DNA from: Flavobacterium sp. Leaf82
GTDB lineage: Bacteria > Bacteroidota > Bacteroidia > Flavobacteriales > Flavobacteriaceae
NCBI RefSeq assembly: GCF_001422725.1
Contig: NZ_LMMA01000005.1
Coordinates: 62,001 to 126,000 of the forward strand
Length of the DNA: 64,000 bases
Direction of reading: 5' to 3'
The notes below the pieces were generated by a model. The model was not told the origin of the DNA. It worked only from the letters and a program-made list of their open reading frames with translations, and searched no databases. Of the stretch, positions 17,314 through 27,400 are shown piece after piece (position 1 is the stretch's first letter; each line of letters starts with the position of its first letter). The position numbers were made by a program, and so were the translations under genes.

Positions 17314-17862
17314 ATGACTACAGATTTTAAACCGGTTTCTTCATCAAAAATTAGTATTTCAGAACTAATGCTGCCTTCCCATACCAATTTTAGCGGTAAA
17401 ATTCATGGAGGTTATATTCTGCAATTACTGGATCAGATTGCTTTTGCTTCGGCATCAAAATTTAGCGGAAATTATTGCGTAACCGCTTCTGTTGATACTG
17501 TGAATTTTTTAAAACCAATAGAAGTTGGTGAATTGGTTACCATGAAAGCTTCTGTAAATTATGTAGGCAGAAGTTCCATGATTGTGGGCATTCGCGTTGA
17601 AGCCGAAAATATACAGACAGGCGTAATAAAACATTGTAATTCGTCTTATTTTACAATGGTTGCCAAGGATAAAGAAGGAAAAAGTGTGCAAGTACCGGGA
17701 TTAATTTTATCTAATTTAGATGAAGTTCGTCGTTTTAGAAAAGCAATCAAACATATTGAACTTCGCAAGGAAGTCGAAGAACATGAAAAAATTACCAATG
17801 TAAACTCCATCGAAGATCTGGCGAGTTTAGATAAGTATAATGTATTATTAGAGATTAGTTAA
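17314..17862 (+). CDS. Acyl-CoA thioesterase (hotdog fold)
   Basis: 182 residues. The hotdog core is visible: LMLPSHTNFSGKIHGGYILQ then LLDQIAFASASKFSG, with Asp in the LLDQ helix as usual for YciA/BFIT-type thioesterases; next come VDTVNFLKPIEVGELV and VGIRVEAENIQTG. It hydrolyses acyl-CoA to free fatty acid and CoA in the cytoplasm; chain length is unknown. The last 40 residues form a charged tail. It lies 36 bases after rmuC. Confidence 0.88.
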   Translation: MTTDFKPVSSSKISISELMLPSHTNFSGKIHGGYILQLLDQIAFASASKFSGNYCVTASVDTVNFLKPIEVGELVTMKASVNYVGRSSMIVGIRVEAENIQTGVIKHCNSSYFTMVAKDKEGKSVQVPGLILSNLDEVRRFRKAIKHIELRKEVEEHEKITNVNSIEDLASLDKYNVLLEIS

Positions 17863-17891
17863 AATATTTTATCACATTAAAATTAAGAGTT

Positions 17892-18287
17892 ATGGTTAAG
17901 TTTGGTTATACTATTTTGTATGTTGAAGATGTCGAAAAATCAATTTCATTTTATGAAAATGCATTTGGATTTTCCAGAAAATTTGTAACACCAGAAAATG
18001 ATTACGGTGAATTAAGCACAGGTGAAACTACGATTTCATTTGCTTCAAAAAAATTAGCCGCTCAAAATTTAAGTGAAGGTTTTATCGAAAGCAGTTTAGA
18101 AGATAAACCTTTTGCAATCGAGTTGGGCTTCATTACAGATAACGTTGGCGAATTGGTACAAAAAGCAACTTCGTTTGGTGCACTATTAATAAAAGAACCT
18201 GCACAAAAACCATGGGGTCAAATCGTAGCATATGTACGTGATCTTGACGGTTTTTTAATTGAGGTTTGTACAGAAATGCAGGGATAA
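17892..18287 (+). CDS. VOC-family (glyoxalase-like) protein
   Basis: 131 residues with one vicinal-oxygen-chelate domain: GYTILYVEDVEKSISFYENA at the N-terminus and GQIVAYVRDLDGFLIEVCTE at the end, the latter carrying the Glu metal ligand. Two betaalphabetabetabeta modules fit the length. The family includes glyoxalases, dioxygenases and antibiotic-binding proteins, so activity cannot be specified. It follows the thioesterase by 29 bases. Confidence 0.85.
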   Translation: MVKFGYTILYVEDVEKSISFYENAFGFSRKFVTPENDYGELSTGETTISFASKKLAAQNLSEGFIESSLEDKPFAIELGFITDNVGELVQKATSFGALLIKEPAQKPWGQIVAYVRDLDGFLIEVCTEMQG

Positions 18288-18410
18288 TCATCCTTTATGA
18301 TTTTTTTCTAATTATCTGGAAGCTAAATATATTGGCAACAATAAAAGTATAAAGAGGTTTCTTTAAGATTTCAAACCCGGAAAACATTTCACAAATATTT
18401 AGGATAAACT

Positions 18411-18484
18411 GGCAACTTTGTCCGTGAAAAATTCGTAACTTTAAGTATAATGATTAAGTTATTAATTTTTCACGGAATATTGCC
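18411..18484. repeat. Long imperfect inverted repeat between VOC and YceI genes
   Basis: Left arm 18411-18441 and right arm 18456-18484, loop about 14 nt. GGCAA / TTGCC close the ends, the core TCCGTGAAAAATT / AATTTTTCACGGA is a perfect 13-bp match, and AACTT / AAGTT is next to the loop. There is no T-run after it. It may be a repeat element or an RNA hairpin. The rest of 18288-18575 shows nothing else. Confidence 0.7.
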
Positions 18485-18575
18485 ATTCTATTTTTAAATG
18501 TATTATTAAGTCCAGTTTTTTTTCTCTTCTTAAAATAAAAAATCGAATGACATAATTGTTTAAATGCTGACGATT

Positions 18576-19145
18576 ATGAAAAAAACTACTGTATTAATTT
18601 TACTTTTTACTGCATTCTCTACATTTGCGCAAGACAAATTTAAAACGGCTACGGCAATTGTAAATTTTGAAGCTTCTGTTCCTTTTTTTGAAGAGGTAAA
18701 AGCAGTAAATAAGCTGGGAACTATTGTTCTTGAACCTTTAACCAGCACCTTAATATGTGCTGTTACCATAAAAGATTTTCGTTTTAAAATGGATTTAATG
18801 CAAGCCCATTTCAACGATAATTATTTAGAAAGTAATCGATATCCTAAAGCTGTTTTTAAAGGCAAAATTGAAAAATTTGATTTAAAAAATGTCGACGCTG
18901 TCGAAAAAGAATATGATGTAAAAGGTAAACTTTACCTGCACGGAAAATATAAGATAATAGATCTGAAAGCGCTTATAAAAAGAGTTCCAGAAGGTTTACA
19001 AATTACCTGTAATTATCCTATAGCAATCTCTGATTTTAATATTGCAATCCCTAGTGTTGTAGCAAGTAAAGTTTCGCAAACTGCCAATACTAATTTAATT
19101 GGTGTCGTGCAAAGCGAAGAGATAACGTATCTTACCTTAAAATAA
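18576..19145 (+). CDS. YceI-family secreted protein
   Basis: 190 residues from the ATG at 18576, which directly begins the signal peptide MKKTTVLILLFTAFSTFAQ; an ATG four codons upstream is less likely. The mature part is a lipocalin-like YceI domain: VNFEASVPFFEEVKAVNKLG, HFNDNYLESNRYPKAVFKG and LHGKYKIIDLKALI. YceI proteins bind isoprenoid-type lipids in the periplasm. The gene ends 4 bases from the convergent epimerase gene. Confidence 0.88.
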   Translation: MKKTTVLILLFTAFSTFAQDKFKTATAIVNFEASVPFFEEVKAVNKLGTIVLEPLTSTLICAVTIKDFRFKMDLMQAHFNDNYLESNRYPKAVFKGKIEKFDLKNVDAVEKEYDVKGKLYLHGKYKIIDLKALIKRVPEGLQITCNYPIAISDFNIAIPSVVASKVSQTANTNLIGVVQSEEITYLTLK

Positions 19146-19148
19146 AAT

Positions 19149-20060
19149 TTATTTTAAACAGCTTACCAATGTGCGTTCTAAATCTGTAAATTGAAATTCG
19201 AAACCTGTTTTCTGTATTTTTTCAGACGAAACCCTTTGTCCTTCTAAAACAGCAACACTCATTTCGCCCAGCACAATTTTAAGTATGAATTTAGGCGCTT
19301 TAGGAAGCCAGATTGTATATCCAAATAAGTTTGCCAATGTTTTTGATAAACTAGTATTTGTAGTATTATCAGTTATACACGCATTATAAGGACCGTGCAT
19401 TTCGCCCGTTACAATTGCTTTTAGATAAATATTGCACAAATCTGTAATATGAACCCAGGGAACATATTGCTTGCCTGTGCCTAAAATTGCGCCAAAACCA
19501 GATTTAAAACTCGGAACAATTTTTTTAAGGAAACCTTCGTCTCTGCCCAAAACAATTCCGGTTCTTACTTTGACAGTTCTAATACCCAATGTATTTATTT
19601 TGTCAACGGCTTTTTCCCATTCCTGACACGTTTGACCTAAAAAGTCGTTGGCTGGTGGTGTATTTTCAGTACAAATTGTATGATTCGTAAAAGCTCCATA
19701 AATCCCAACTGCTGATGCTGAAACAAAAGCGTCTAACGTTTTATTGTTTTTTTCTAAAACAGAAAAAATAAGAGCAATAGGTTTTATACGACTTTCAAGA
19801 ATTGCTTTTTTTCGTTTTTTTGTCCATCGTTTTTCGACAATTCCTTCACCGGACAAATGAATGATATAATCTGCTTTTAAAACCGCTTCTTCATCAATAT
19901 AATCATGATCCGGATCCCATTTGTAATACTGTATTGCAGAAGTGTTTTCTCTGGGAGAACGCGTAAAAACAGAGACAGAAAAACCATTTTCGATAAGCAA
20001 ATCAGTTAAGTTTTTGCCTATAAATCCCGTTCCTCCGGTTAGTAGTATATTTTTAGCCAT
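19149..20060 (-). CDS. TIGR01777-type NAD-dependent epimerase/dehydratase-like protein
   Basis: 303 residues. The Rossmann motif GGTGFIGKNL is at 9-18, followed by HLSGEGIVEKRWTKKRKKAI and ESRIKP, which are hallmarks of the SDR39U1/TIGR01777 branch. It keeps VSASAVGIYG, with Ser and Tyr in the catalytic place. The C-terminal domain has PWVHITDLCNIYLKAI. Members are often near cell-division or carotenoid genes and their substrate is unknown. It is divergent from the TetR-like gene across a 98-base gap. Confidence 0.88.
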   Translation of the reverse strand: MAKNILLTGGTGFIGKNLTDLLIENGFSVSVFTRSPRENTSAIQYYKWDPDHDYIDEEAVLKADYIIHLSGEGIVEKRWTKKRKKAILESRIKPIALIFSVLEKNNKTLDAFVSASAVGIYGAFTNHTICTENTPPANDFLGQTCQEWEKAVDKINTLGIRTVKVRTGIVLGRDEGFLKKIVPSFKSGFGAILGTGKQYVPWVHITDLCNIYLKAIVTGEMHGPYNACITDNTTNTSLSKTLANLFGYTIWLPKAPKFILKIVLGEMSVAVLEGQRVSSEKIQKTGFEFQFTDLERTLVSCLK

Positions 20061-20102
20061 GATAGTTTATAATATATTTAACATCGTATTCTGTTTAACG
20101 AT

Positions 20103-20137
20103 AAGTAAAGATACTTAAACATTGCTTACCTTTAAGG
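20103..20137. promoter_or_regulatory. Candidate operator in the divergent epimerase/TetR gap
   Basis: AAGTA-AAGA-TACTT (20103-20116) is a perfect 5-bp inverted repeat, and CCTTTAAGG (20129-20137) a perfect 9-bp palindrome overlapping a TACCTTTA -7-like box. Both lie where an autoregulating TetR protein would bind. Short motifs in AT-rich DNA can occur by chance. Confidence 0.3.
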
Positions 20138-20158
20138 CAAAATTTAAATTTTAATAAG

Positions 20159-20821
20159 ATGGTAGCTAAAAATAAGATAATCAGCAAAGAAGACATCGTT
20201 TCGATATATATGGAAGAGGTTTTGGAGAAGGGACAAAAGCCAAAATCGGTTTATCATTTTGCAAAAGAAAATGGTTTTACCGAAGCCGAATTTTATGCTT
20301 TTTTTGGAACATTAGAAGGTGTGGAAAAGGAAATTTTCAGATTGTTTTACGTTAACACAATTGATTTGTTGCATAAAAACACAGATTATTTAGAATATGA
20401 TATGAAAAATAAAATGCTGAGTTTTTATTTCACTTTTTTTGAAATCTTAACTGCCAACAGAAGTTATGTTCTGCAAGCATTAAAATTTGATAGAAATCCG
20501 CTAAAAAATCTGGTACAACTTACCACTCTTCGAAATAGTTTTAAAGAATATGTTTCAGAAATCCTGACTGATGATTACAGATTAGAACAGGAAAAACTAC
20601 AAAAATTTCAGGAAAAAGGTATTCAGGAGTCGGCTTGGCTACAACTAATGTTGACCATAAAATTCTGGGTTGATGATGAATCAGCGGCTTTTGAAAAAAC
20701 AGATATTTTTATCGAAAAATCAGTAAACGCTTCATTTGAGTTAATGAATGTTGCACCGCTAAATCATCTGATTGATTTAGGTAAATTTCTTTTTAAAGAA
20801 AAAATATACAGCAAACAATGA
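20159..20821 (+). CDS. TetR-like regulator
   Basis: 220 residues, all-helical. The N-terminal 50 residues (KIISKEDIVSIYMEEVLEKG, then KSVYHFAKENGFTEAEFYAF) resemble a TetR helix-turn-helix, though with weak consensus. The rest (FFGTLEGVEKEIFRLFYVNT and an EKTDIFIEKSVNASFELMNV helix) looks like a TetR ligand-binding domain. The stop overlaps the ABC1 kinase start by ATGA, so the two are translationally coupled. It may regulate itself and the divergent epimerase. Confidence 0.75.
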   Translation: MVAKNKIISKEDIVSIYMEEVLEKGQKPKSVYHFAKENGFTEAEFYAFFGTLEGVEKEIFRLFYVNTIDLLHKNTDYLEYDMKNKMLSFYFTFFEILTANRSYVLQALKFDRNPLKNLVQLTTLRNSFKEYVSEILTDDYRLEQEKLQKFQEKGIQESAWLQLMLTIKFWVDDESAAFEKTDIFIEKSVNASFELMNVAPLNHLIDLGKFLFKEKIYSKQ

Positions 20822-22122
20822 AAACAATCGATTATATACCAACATCAAAAATAGAAAGAGCCAGCAAATTAGTACAAACTGGTGCAAAAGTAGGAGTGAA
20901 CTATATAAAGCATTATGCCGAAAAAATGGTAAACTCTGACCTGACGCGTGATAAACTCAACGAAAATAATGCCGAGGATATTTACGACGGATTAAAAAGC
21001 CTGAAAGGAAGCGCGCTAAAAGTTGCGCAAATGTTAAGTATGGACAAGAATTTTTTGCCTCAGGCTTATGTCGAGAAATTTTCTTTGTCGCAGTTTTCTG
21101 TACCGCCACTTTCAGCACCATTGGTTTTAAAAACGTTTAAAACGAATTTTGGTAAAACTCCATATGAAATTTTCGATGAGTTTAATGCCAATTCTGTAAA
21201 TGCTGCCAGTATTGGTCAGGTACATCTTGCGGTGAAAGACGATAAAAAATTAGCCGTAAAAATTCAATATCCCGGCGTTGCCAATAGTATTTCATCAGAT
21301 CTTGCTTTGGTAAAACCTATTGCGATCAGAATGTTTAATCTTCAGGGAAAAGACTCAGATAAATATTTTAAGGAAGTCGAAGATAAGCTTATCGAAGAAA
21401 CTAATTATTTACTGGAATTAGAACAAAGTCAGGAAGTTGTTGAAGCTTGCGGTAAAATTGATAATATACTTTTTCCTAATTATTATCCCGAGTTTTCATC
21501 ACAGAAAATCATTACCATGGACTGGATGACCGGAATTCATCTTTCTGAATTCACGGCTAAAAATACAGATAAAGAAGTTGGAGATAGACTAGGGCAGGCG
21601 CTTTGGGATTTTTATATGTACCAAATTCATGTTCTTAGAAAAGTACATGCAGATCCGCATCCCGGAAACTTTTTGGTCGACGATCAAAACAATCTGATTG
21701 CGTTAGATTTTGGATGTATGAAACAAATTCCGGAAGAATTTTATGTGCCTTATTTTGAACTAATCAATAAAAATGTGATTACAGATAAAGCACTTTTTAA
21801 TCAAAAATTATTCGAATTAGAGATTCTTCGTCCGGACGATTCTCCTTCAGAAATTGAATATTTCACCGAGATGTTTCATGATTTGTTATCTCTTTTTACG
21901 AAACCTTTCCAAAACGAAACCTTCGATTTTGCCGATGAAACGTTTTTTGACAGCATCGCTAAATTAGGTGAGCGCTTCTCTAATGATACAAACCTTAAAA
22001 AAATGAACGGAAACCGTGGTTCAAAACACTTTATTTATATGAACCGTACTTTCTTTGGTTTGTATAATTTAATGTTTGATTTAAAAGCGAAAATTAAGGT
22101 TACGAATTATTTGAAATATTAA
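20818..22122 (+). CDS. AarF/ABC1/UbiB-family kinase-like protein
   Basis: 434 residues. Family motifs are present: the KxGQ-type segment LKGSALKVAQMLSMD, SIGQVHLAV, the Lys in LAVKIQYPGV, VHADPHPGNFLVDD and ALDFGCMKQIP (the DFG-like metal site). ABC1 proteins are atypical kinases or ATPases that support isoprenoid-quinone synthesis. There is no C-terminal membrane helix, unlike E. coli UbiB. It is coupled to the TetR-like gene upstream; the trio with the divergent epimerase suggests a shared lipid or quinone role. Confidence 0.9.
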   Translation: MKTIDYIPTSKIERASKLVQTGAKVGVNYIKHYAEKMVNSDLTRDKLNENNAEDIYDGLKSLKGSALKVAQMLSMDKNFLPQAYVEKFSLSQFSVPPLSAPLVLKTFKTNFGKTPYEIFDEFNANSVNAASIGQVHLAVKDDKKLAVKIQYPGVANSISSDLALVKPIAIRMFNLQGKDSDKYFKEVEDKLIEETNYLLELEQSQEVVEACGKIDNILFPNYYPEFSSQKIITMDWMTGIHLSEFTAKNTDKEVGDRLGQALWDFYMYQIHVLRKVHADPHPGNFLVDDQNNLIALDFGCMKQIPEEFYVPYFELINKNVITDKALFNQKLFELEILRPDDSPSEIEYFTEMFHDLLSLFTKPFQNETFDFADETFFDSIAKLGERFSNDTNLKKMNGNRGSKHFIYMNRTFFGLYNLMFDLKAKIKVTNYLKY

Positions 22123-22316
22123 GAATTGTTTTTGTTTCAGGTTTCAAGTTTCAAGTTGTTTGAGGTTAAAGCTGAAGATAAAAAATAAACACAAAGTATG
22201 TCTTTGCGAGGAACGAAGCAATCACACTCGCTGCTCCACAAAGATTTTACTTTCTATGCAGAGTTTCTTGCTAAGATTTTCTCCTTTATCGAAACGACAT
22301 ACTTTACGTAAATAAT

Positions 22317-22349
22317 AAACCCGACAGGTTTTTAAAACCTGTCGGGTTT
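22317..22349. repeat. Hairpin 1 of the repeat mosaic
   Basis: AAACCCGACAGGTTTT / AAAACCTGTCGGGTTT, a near-perfect stem, embedded in the same context as hairpins 2 and 3. Confidence 0.8.
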
Positions 22350-22730
22350 GCTTTTAGGAACGGAGTTTCTGGTGTGATTTACTTCGTTTCTTAGTATGAC
22401 AAATTGGTGGTTAGAACTTTGTACGTAATCTTTAAAAGTAAAGTAACCATAAAGTATGTCATCCTGAGCGAAGTCGAAGGCGTGCCAATTGTAGCGGGTC
22501 TTCGACTTCGCTCAGACTGACAAAACAGCTCAGACTACAAAGTCGTTCAAAACAAAAAAAGCATTTGCCACAACGAATGATTTTATTTTCAATTACCAAA
22601 CGACTTTTTTTTTGTCATCCCGAGGAACGAGGGATCACACATAAAACTCCACAAAGATTGGTGATTTTCTATGCAGAGTTTCTTGCGAAGATTTCTCCTT
22701 TATCGAAACGACATACTTTACGTAAATAAT

Positions 22731-22763
22731 AAACCCGACAGGTTTTAAAAACCTGTCGGGTTT
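22731..22763. repeat. Hairpin 2 of the repeat mosaic
   Basis: AAACCCGACAGGTTTT / AAACCTGTCGGGTTT, same stem as hairpin 1, preceded by the same CATACTTTACGTAAATAAT. Confidence 0.8.
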
Positions 22764-22880
22764 GCTTATAGGAACGGAGTTTTTGGTGTGATCCCTCGTT
22801 CCTCGGGATGACAAAATGGTAGAGATTATTATTAGTGTGGTTGCTTCGTTCCTAGCAACGACATACTTTACGTAAATAAT

Positions 22881-22913
22881 AAACCCTACAGGTTTTTAAA
22901 ACCTGTAGGGTTT
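22881..22913. repeat. Hairpin 3 of the repeat mosaic (compensatory change)
   Basis: AAACCCTACAGGTTTT / AAAACCTGTAGGGTTT. Relative to hairpins 1 and 2, G to T on the left is matched by C to A on the right, so pairing is kept. Confidence 0.8.
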
Positions 22914-23039
22914 GTTTATAGAAACGGAGTTTCTGGTGTGATCCCTCGTTCCTCGGGATAACAAATTGGTGATATTATTAGTGTGGTTGCTTCGTTCCTC
23001 GCAATGACATACTTTACGAAAACAACAAACCCCATTTTC

Positions 23040-24362
23040 TTATTTTTTTTCTAAAGTAAAATTATTACTCAGAATCCCTGTTTCGGTTAAGGCGGCATAC
23101 TTGCCAGTTATTTTTCCTTTTTCGTCTATGGTAAAAAAAGTTGGAGTTCCTATAATACCATAATTGATAAAGTTTTCTCCTTTAAAACCTTTATAATCGC
23201 AAAGCTGATCTTTCCATGGAAATTCATGACCGTGACCGTCTCCGGCATCTTTGGATAAATCTGCGGCTACGCTGATTATCTCGTATCCTTTATCTTTTAC
23301 GATCTGGTAATTGCCCAATAACTGGTGTATTTCGTTCTCGCAATTGTTGCAGCCTGATTCGAAAAAGAATAATAGTGTGTTTTTAGTAATGATTTTTTTA
23401 CCTGTTGGTGTTTGCAAAACTGGAGCTGTGGCGCCAACATTCAAATCGTTCATTGCACTTATTACCCTGTTGGTAGGTTTTTCGATCATGCCGGATTTTG
23501 CGACATATCTCCCCAGGTCGCTTACCATATAGTCTTTACCGGCTTTGGCAAACATACCTACCATTTTGTCTGTAAAGGCGGTGTATACGGCTTTGTTTTT
23601 AATGCGCGACAGGATTGTTTTGGTATCCTCAAACAATACCGCATCGTCTTTTACAGCGTATTGCTGCATTTGTCCCCAGGTTTCTATTACCGGACTCCAT
23701 AAACCGCTGGTGTAGAGATTCTCAAAATCGAGTTTGTCTTTTATAAAAGGCCTGAACTCTTTTATGACTTCTTCCTGAGTCATATCTGGGTTGCTTCCTT
23801 TTGCCATTAAAAAGTTGGTCATTTCGCGTACTCGCGCAGCATACAATGGGCTTTTTGCTATTGCGGCTTGTTCTGCGATATAGGTAACACCTAACTGCTG
23901 TTTTTCTTTTTCGAAAACCGAATATAAGGCATCTTCCTTTTTATAGATCTGCAAGGCATCTTTTATCAGCCCTAATTTTTCAGTTTCTGATTTTTGAGGT
24001 TGTGTTGCCTGCAGCAACTCATTCTCGGCAGAACCGGTAAACTTTATATTCTCAATTGCAGGGACAGTAGCTGTAGAGGCCACAGAGAAATTTTCATTAT
24101 TTACAATTAAATCGATTGCTGTGCCATCCTCCAGAGCGAACTTCGACATGCCTTTGTAATTCTTTTGAGCTTTTGGCAGAGCAAGTACTGCTTTGCCTGT
24201 GGCATCAAGTTTGCCTTGAGCAATGGTATCTTTTTGATCTCCTTTTGCCAGGATATAGGCATACTTTTTATTGGCAAAGCCAGAAAAATCAAACTTTACC
24301 GTTTGTGCCTGTGCTGTAGTTATTCCCACAACAGTAATAGCAATGGTTATTATTTTTTTCAT
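23040..24362 (-). CDS. Secreted TlpA-like thioredoxin-fold protein
   Basis: 440 residues with a signal peptide ending near TTAQAQ. An N-terminal beta-rich domain (residues 20-115) resembles the DUF4369 type, followed by a helical region and a C-terminal thioredoxin domain from about 305: GATAPVLQTPTGKK, FFESGCNNCENEI with the redox pair CNNC, and GIIGTPTFFTIDEKGKI with the cis-Pro. It probably reduces or carries disulfides in the periplasm. It lies downstream of the FISUMP surface protein gene on the same strand, 133 bases away with a hairpin between. Confidence 0.85.
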   Translation of the reverse strand: MKKIITIAITVVGITTAQAQTVKFDFSGFANKKYAYILAKGDQKDTIAQGKLDATGKAVLALPKAQKNYKGMSKFALEDGTAIDLIVNNENFSVASTATVPAIENIKFTGSAENELLQATQPQKSETEKLGLIKDALQIYKKEDALYSVFEKEKQQLGVTYIAEQAAIAKSPLYAARVREMTNFLMAKGSNPDMTQEEVIKEFRPFIKDKLDFENLYTSGLWSPVIETWGQMQQYAVKDDAVLFEDTKTILSRIKNKAVYTAFTDKMVGMFAKAGKDYMVSDLGRYVAKSGMIEKPTNRVISAMNDLNVGATAPVLQTPTGKKIITKNTLLFFFESGCNNCENEIHQLLGNYQIVKDKGYEIISVAADLSKDAGDGHGHEFPWKDQLCDYKGFKGENFINYGIIGTPTFFTIDEKGKITGKYAALTETGILSNNFTLEKK

Positions 24363-24401
24363 CTTTTTTTGTTTTTTTTTATCGAATGTTTTATAAATGC
24401 C

Positions 24402-24446
24402 ATATGCTTCTCATTTTTGCCCAAAGGCAAATAATGAAAAGCATAT
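24402..24446. repeat. 20-bp inverted repeat between surface protein and thioredoxin genes
   Basis: ATATGCTTCTCATTTTTGCC (24402-24421) pairs with 24426-24446 with one mismatch and one bulge, loop four bases. There is no T-run on the minus strand, so it may be an attenuator or RNA-processing stem, not a simple terminator. Confidence 0.65.
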
Positions 24447-24495
24447 AAGCATTTTTAATTTTAACGCTATTTAGGGATTAATGCCTAAAAAAGCT

Positions 24496-27400
24496 TTAGT
24501 TATCTGACATACAACGAATATTAGCTCTAATTCTAGACATAGATCCAGGAGAAATATCACCTACAATAGATACACCCGCAGCATTTATGTATGCCAAAAG
24601 ATGATCTGACGTCCAGTAAATACCATAACCAGATCTAGATGCAGATACATAGACATTATTATCATAATAACCTCCTAAAGGCAAATATAATGTAGATCCC
24701 AATCTTAATCCATCCATCATTTTACTAGGATTAATATTATTAGAATTATATTGGGTTATATATACCCACTCACCACTATTAGGAATACGATATCCTGCAG
24801 GACATGGATTGTTAGTTGTAGTCCAATTACCCCATGAATAATAATTACCATACAAACCAGAATTAGAAACAAAAGGATCCAGATTCTGGTCGGCCCCTAA
24901 GTTATGACACATAAAATTCTTCCACACTTGAGGAATTCCTCCAGGTCCTACAAATGCACCACAACAAGCACAGTCTTTTATTTCTGCTCTTAACTGCACT
25001 TTAACATCCGTTCCAGTTCCGTCTGCTTTATTGTTATAAATTACATATATATTTACAGAAAGTGCATTTTCAGTAGTTTTTCCGTATGCTGCACCTTGTA
25101 CACCGCCATTGCTGCTTAAGTTATTTTTGTATACCACTGTTGCCGTTACAGCTCCGGATACATTTTTTGCTGTAGGATCTCCATTGTTGGTAATCGATTT
25201 GATAATCGCCCCGCCAAGAGATTCCACATAAGCAAAACGAATATTACTTACTGCACTGCTTGGAGTAAAAGTATAAGTTTGGGTATTAGTAGCTGCAAGG
25301 TTAAAATCAGCTTTATTGCTTGTACGGCTTGTTAAAGTACCACAATTAGCATTATCATTACTTTCAGCAATATCAAAACAAGTTTTACCACGCAAAGTAC
25401 CAGAACCTGTTTCCAGAGAATCAGGATTAATCGCTGCTGTAACGGTAAATAAAGATGATGTTGCTTTTAGATTTCCTGCACAACCATTGGTTACTATACA
25501 ATATAAATAAAACGTACCTGAAGATGCAGGGCTGTAAGTGTATGAAGCTGTTGTTGCACCGCTTATAATACTACCACCTGAAGTATTAGCTGTTGTAGTA
25601 AGATACCACTGGTAGGTTGGGCTTACCCCTCCTGTTACTGATACTGCTACTGTAGCACTAGAACCTTGTGTTATACTTTGAGACAAATCAGATTGTGCTG
25701 TAAGTGTTGGTGTAGGACAGGCTGCATTCATCGCAATCGATTGGTCTATCGTAACTGATTTACCACAGCTGTTCTCTGCCAGTACTGTAACTTTTAAAGG
25801 AGTACCCTCTGTACCACTAGCCGGAAGCTTCACTGAAACACTTGCTCCTGAACCTGTAACTGTTGCTCCGTTATCTGCAGTCCAGGTATAAGAACTTGCA
25901 GGACCAAACTCAATAGCAGTCTGCAGGGTAATGGTTGCGCCATAAGTTGCCGAAGCAGGCTTAGTTACCCATGAAAGTACCGGTAAACTAGAAACATTTA
26001 CCGCTATTTTTTTACTTACTAGTGTACTGGTACAACCTGTTGCATTGGTTACACTACCGCTGTAAGTTACACCCGGTGTAGTTACTGTGATAGTTGCTGT
26101 TTTTTCGGTTATTTTTACACCATCTTTATACCAGGTATAAGTGTAAGTACCCGCAACAGCCGGAACAATAGTTAAATCTGTAGTACCATCGCAAAGTACC
26201 GGATTACCCGTAATATTAGGTTCAGCCGGAGCATTATCTGATGTTACTGTTTTTGTTCCTGAACTTACTTCTGTAGAACACTTAGTGTTTGTATTATCTA
26301 CAGCAATTACTCTAAGATTAATAGAGGTTGCCTCATTAGGTATCACAAATGGGTTGGATGTAATTACATCATTTCCGTTGTACCAGGTATACGTAACACC
26401 AGCTACTTTGTTAGCCACACTTAAATCTAAGGAACCACCCTTGCAAAAACCTGTAAAAGAGCTTAAAGCTGTACCGTTTACCAATACATCAGTACCAGGA
26501 AGACTTACTTGTCCTGTTGCTGTTCCTTTTGTAACTGCAATTATATTAGAAGGCATAGAATAACAGCTTCCGTTTTTTACTACGGCAAACCAGTTTCCTA
26601 CATTGCTGTCTCCGGTAATAGTATAGGATGAAACCCCTGATTTTACCTCTATACCGTTCTGGAACCAGGCAATAGTACCTGTACCAGCTGCTGTAAGAGT
26701 AACCGAATTGGTACCGCAAAGTATCCCGTTGTTTGAAGCCACTATAGTAGTACCGCTTCCTGCTGCAGAACCTGATTCTGTAATAGTACGCTTGTTTGCC
26801 GTGTTGATATTACAGCCTACAGCTCCCATAGAGATGTTATATTCTCCTTTTTGACCAGCTACAACATAATTAACGCCACGAGCAATCTCGATACCATTAC
26901 GGGTCCAGATTAATTTATCAAGATTAGCACTGTTAGCAGGAACTGATAAATATACCGCTCCGCCACTGCATAAAGATAATGATGTAGCTGATGGGCTAAT
27001 TGTTGGCGCAGCATAAGTAAGAGATTTACAATCTACAGCATTTTGAGAAAACAAAAACTCTTTGTACATACTTGTACAAGTACTCGTAACACGTACCAAT
27101 ACGGTATGAGTATCTACTGTAGTGTTTTCTCTAAAATCAATTTTAAACTTTCCGTTTCTCTCATCAACATCCGTTAAAGAAGCGTAATCTGCTCCTGCTA
27201 CAATAGCAATTGTAAAAGGTCCGTTTGGACAATCAGGATCTGTAATTGAGAACGACTGGTCACAACCTGTACCGTCTGCGGCAACATTTGTACAAGGCGC
27301 CGGGCTAATAGTAGTTTGAGAAGTACCATCACACAAACTTACCCAACGGGCTTTGTTCCAGTACTCTACACAACCTGTCGTTTTATTATAAATGGTAAGA

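Larger units (their letters stand above)
22123..23039. repeat. About 0.9 kb of dispersed-repeat mosaic, no gene
   Basis: No coding frame is credible here. The stretch is built from recurring pieces: TGCGAGGAACGAAGCAATC and its reverse complement, CCCGAGGAACGAGGGATCAC and its reverse complement, GAGCGAAGTCGAAG, GACATACTTTACGTAAATAA (22294, 22710 and 22859 regions, partial near 23005), GGAACGGAGTTTYTGGTGTGAT, and three hairpins. Related pieces also occur at 28760-28790, 31383-31468 and 50866-50947. Confidence 0.8.

Noticed and set aside
22123..23039. CRISPR-like array
   Set aside because: Repeat units differ in length and spacing, spacers are not unique equal-length segments, and no cas gene is present.
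24496..24850. A diversity-generating retroelement acting on the FISUMP C-terminus
   Set aside because: FISUMP-like domains can be variable proteins, but there is no reverse transcriptase in the window and no template-repeat copy of the gene's 3' end was seen.
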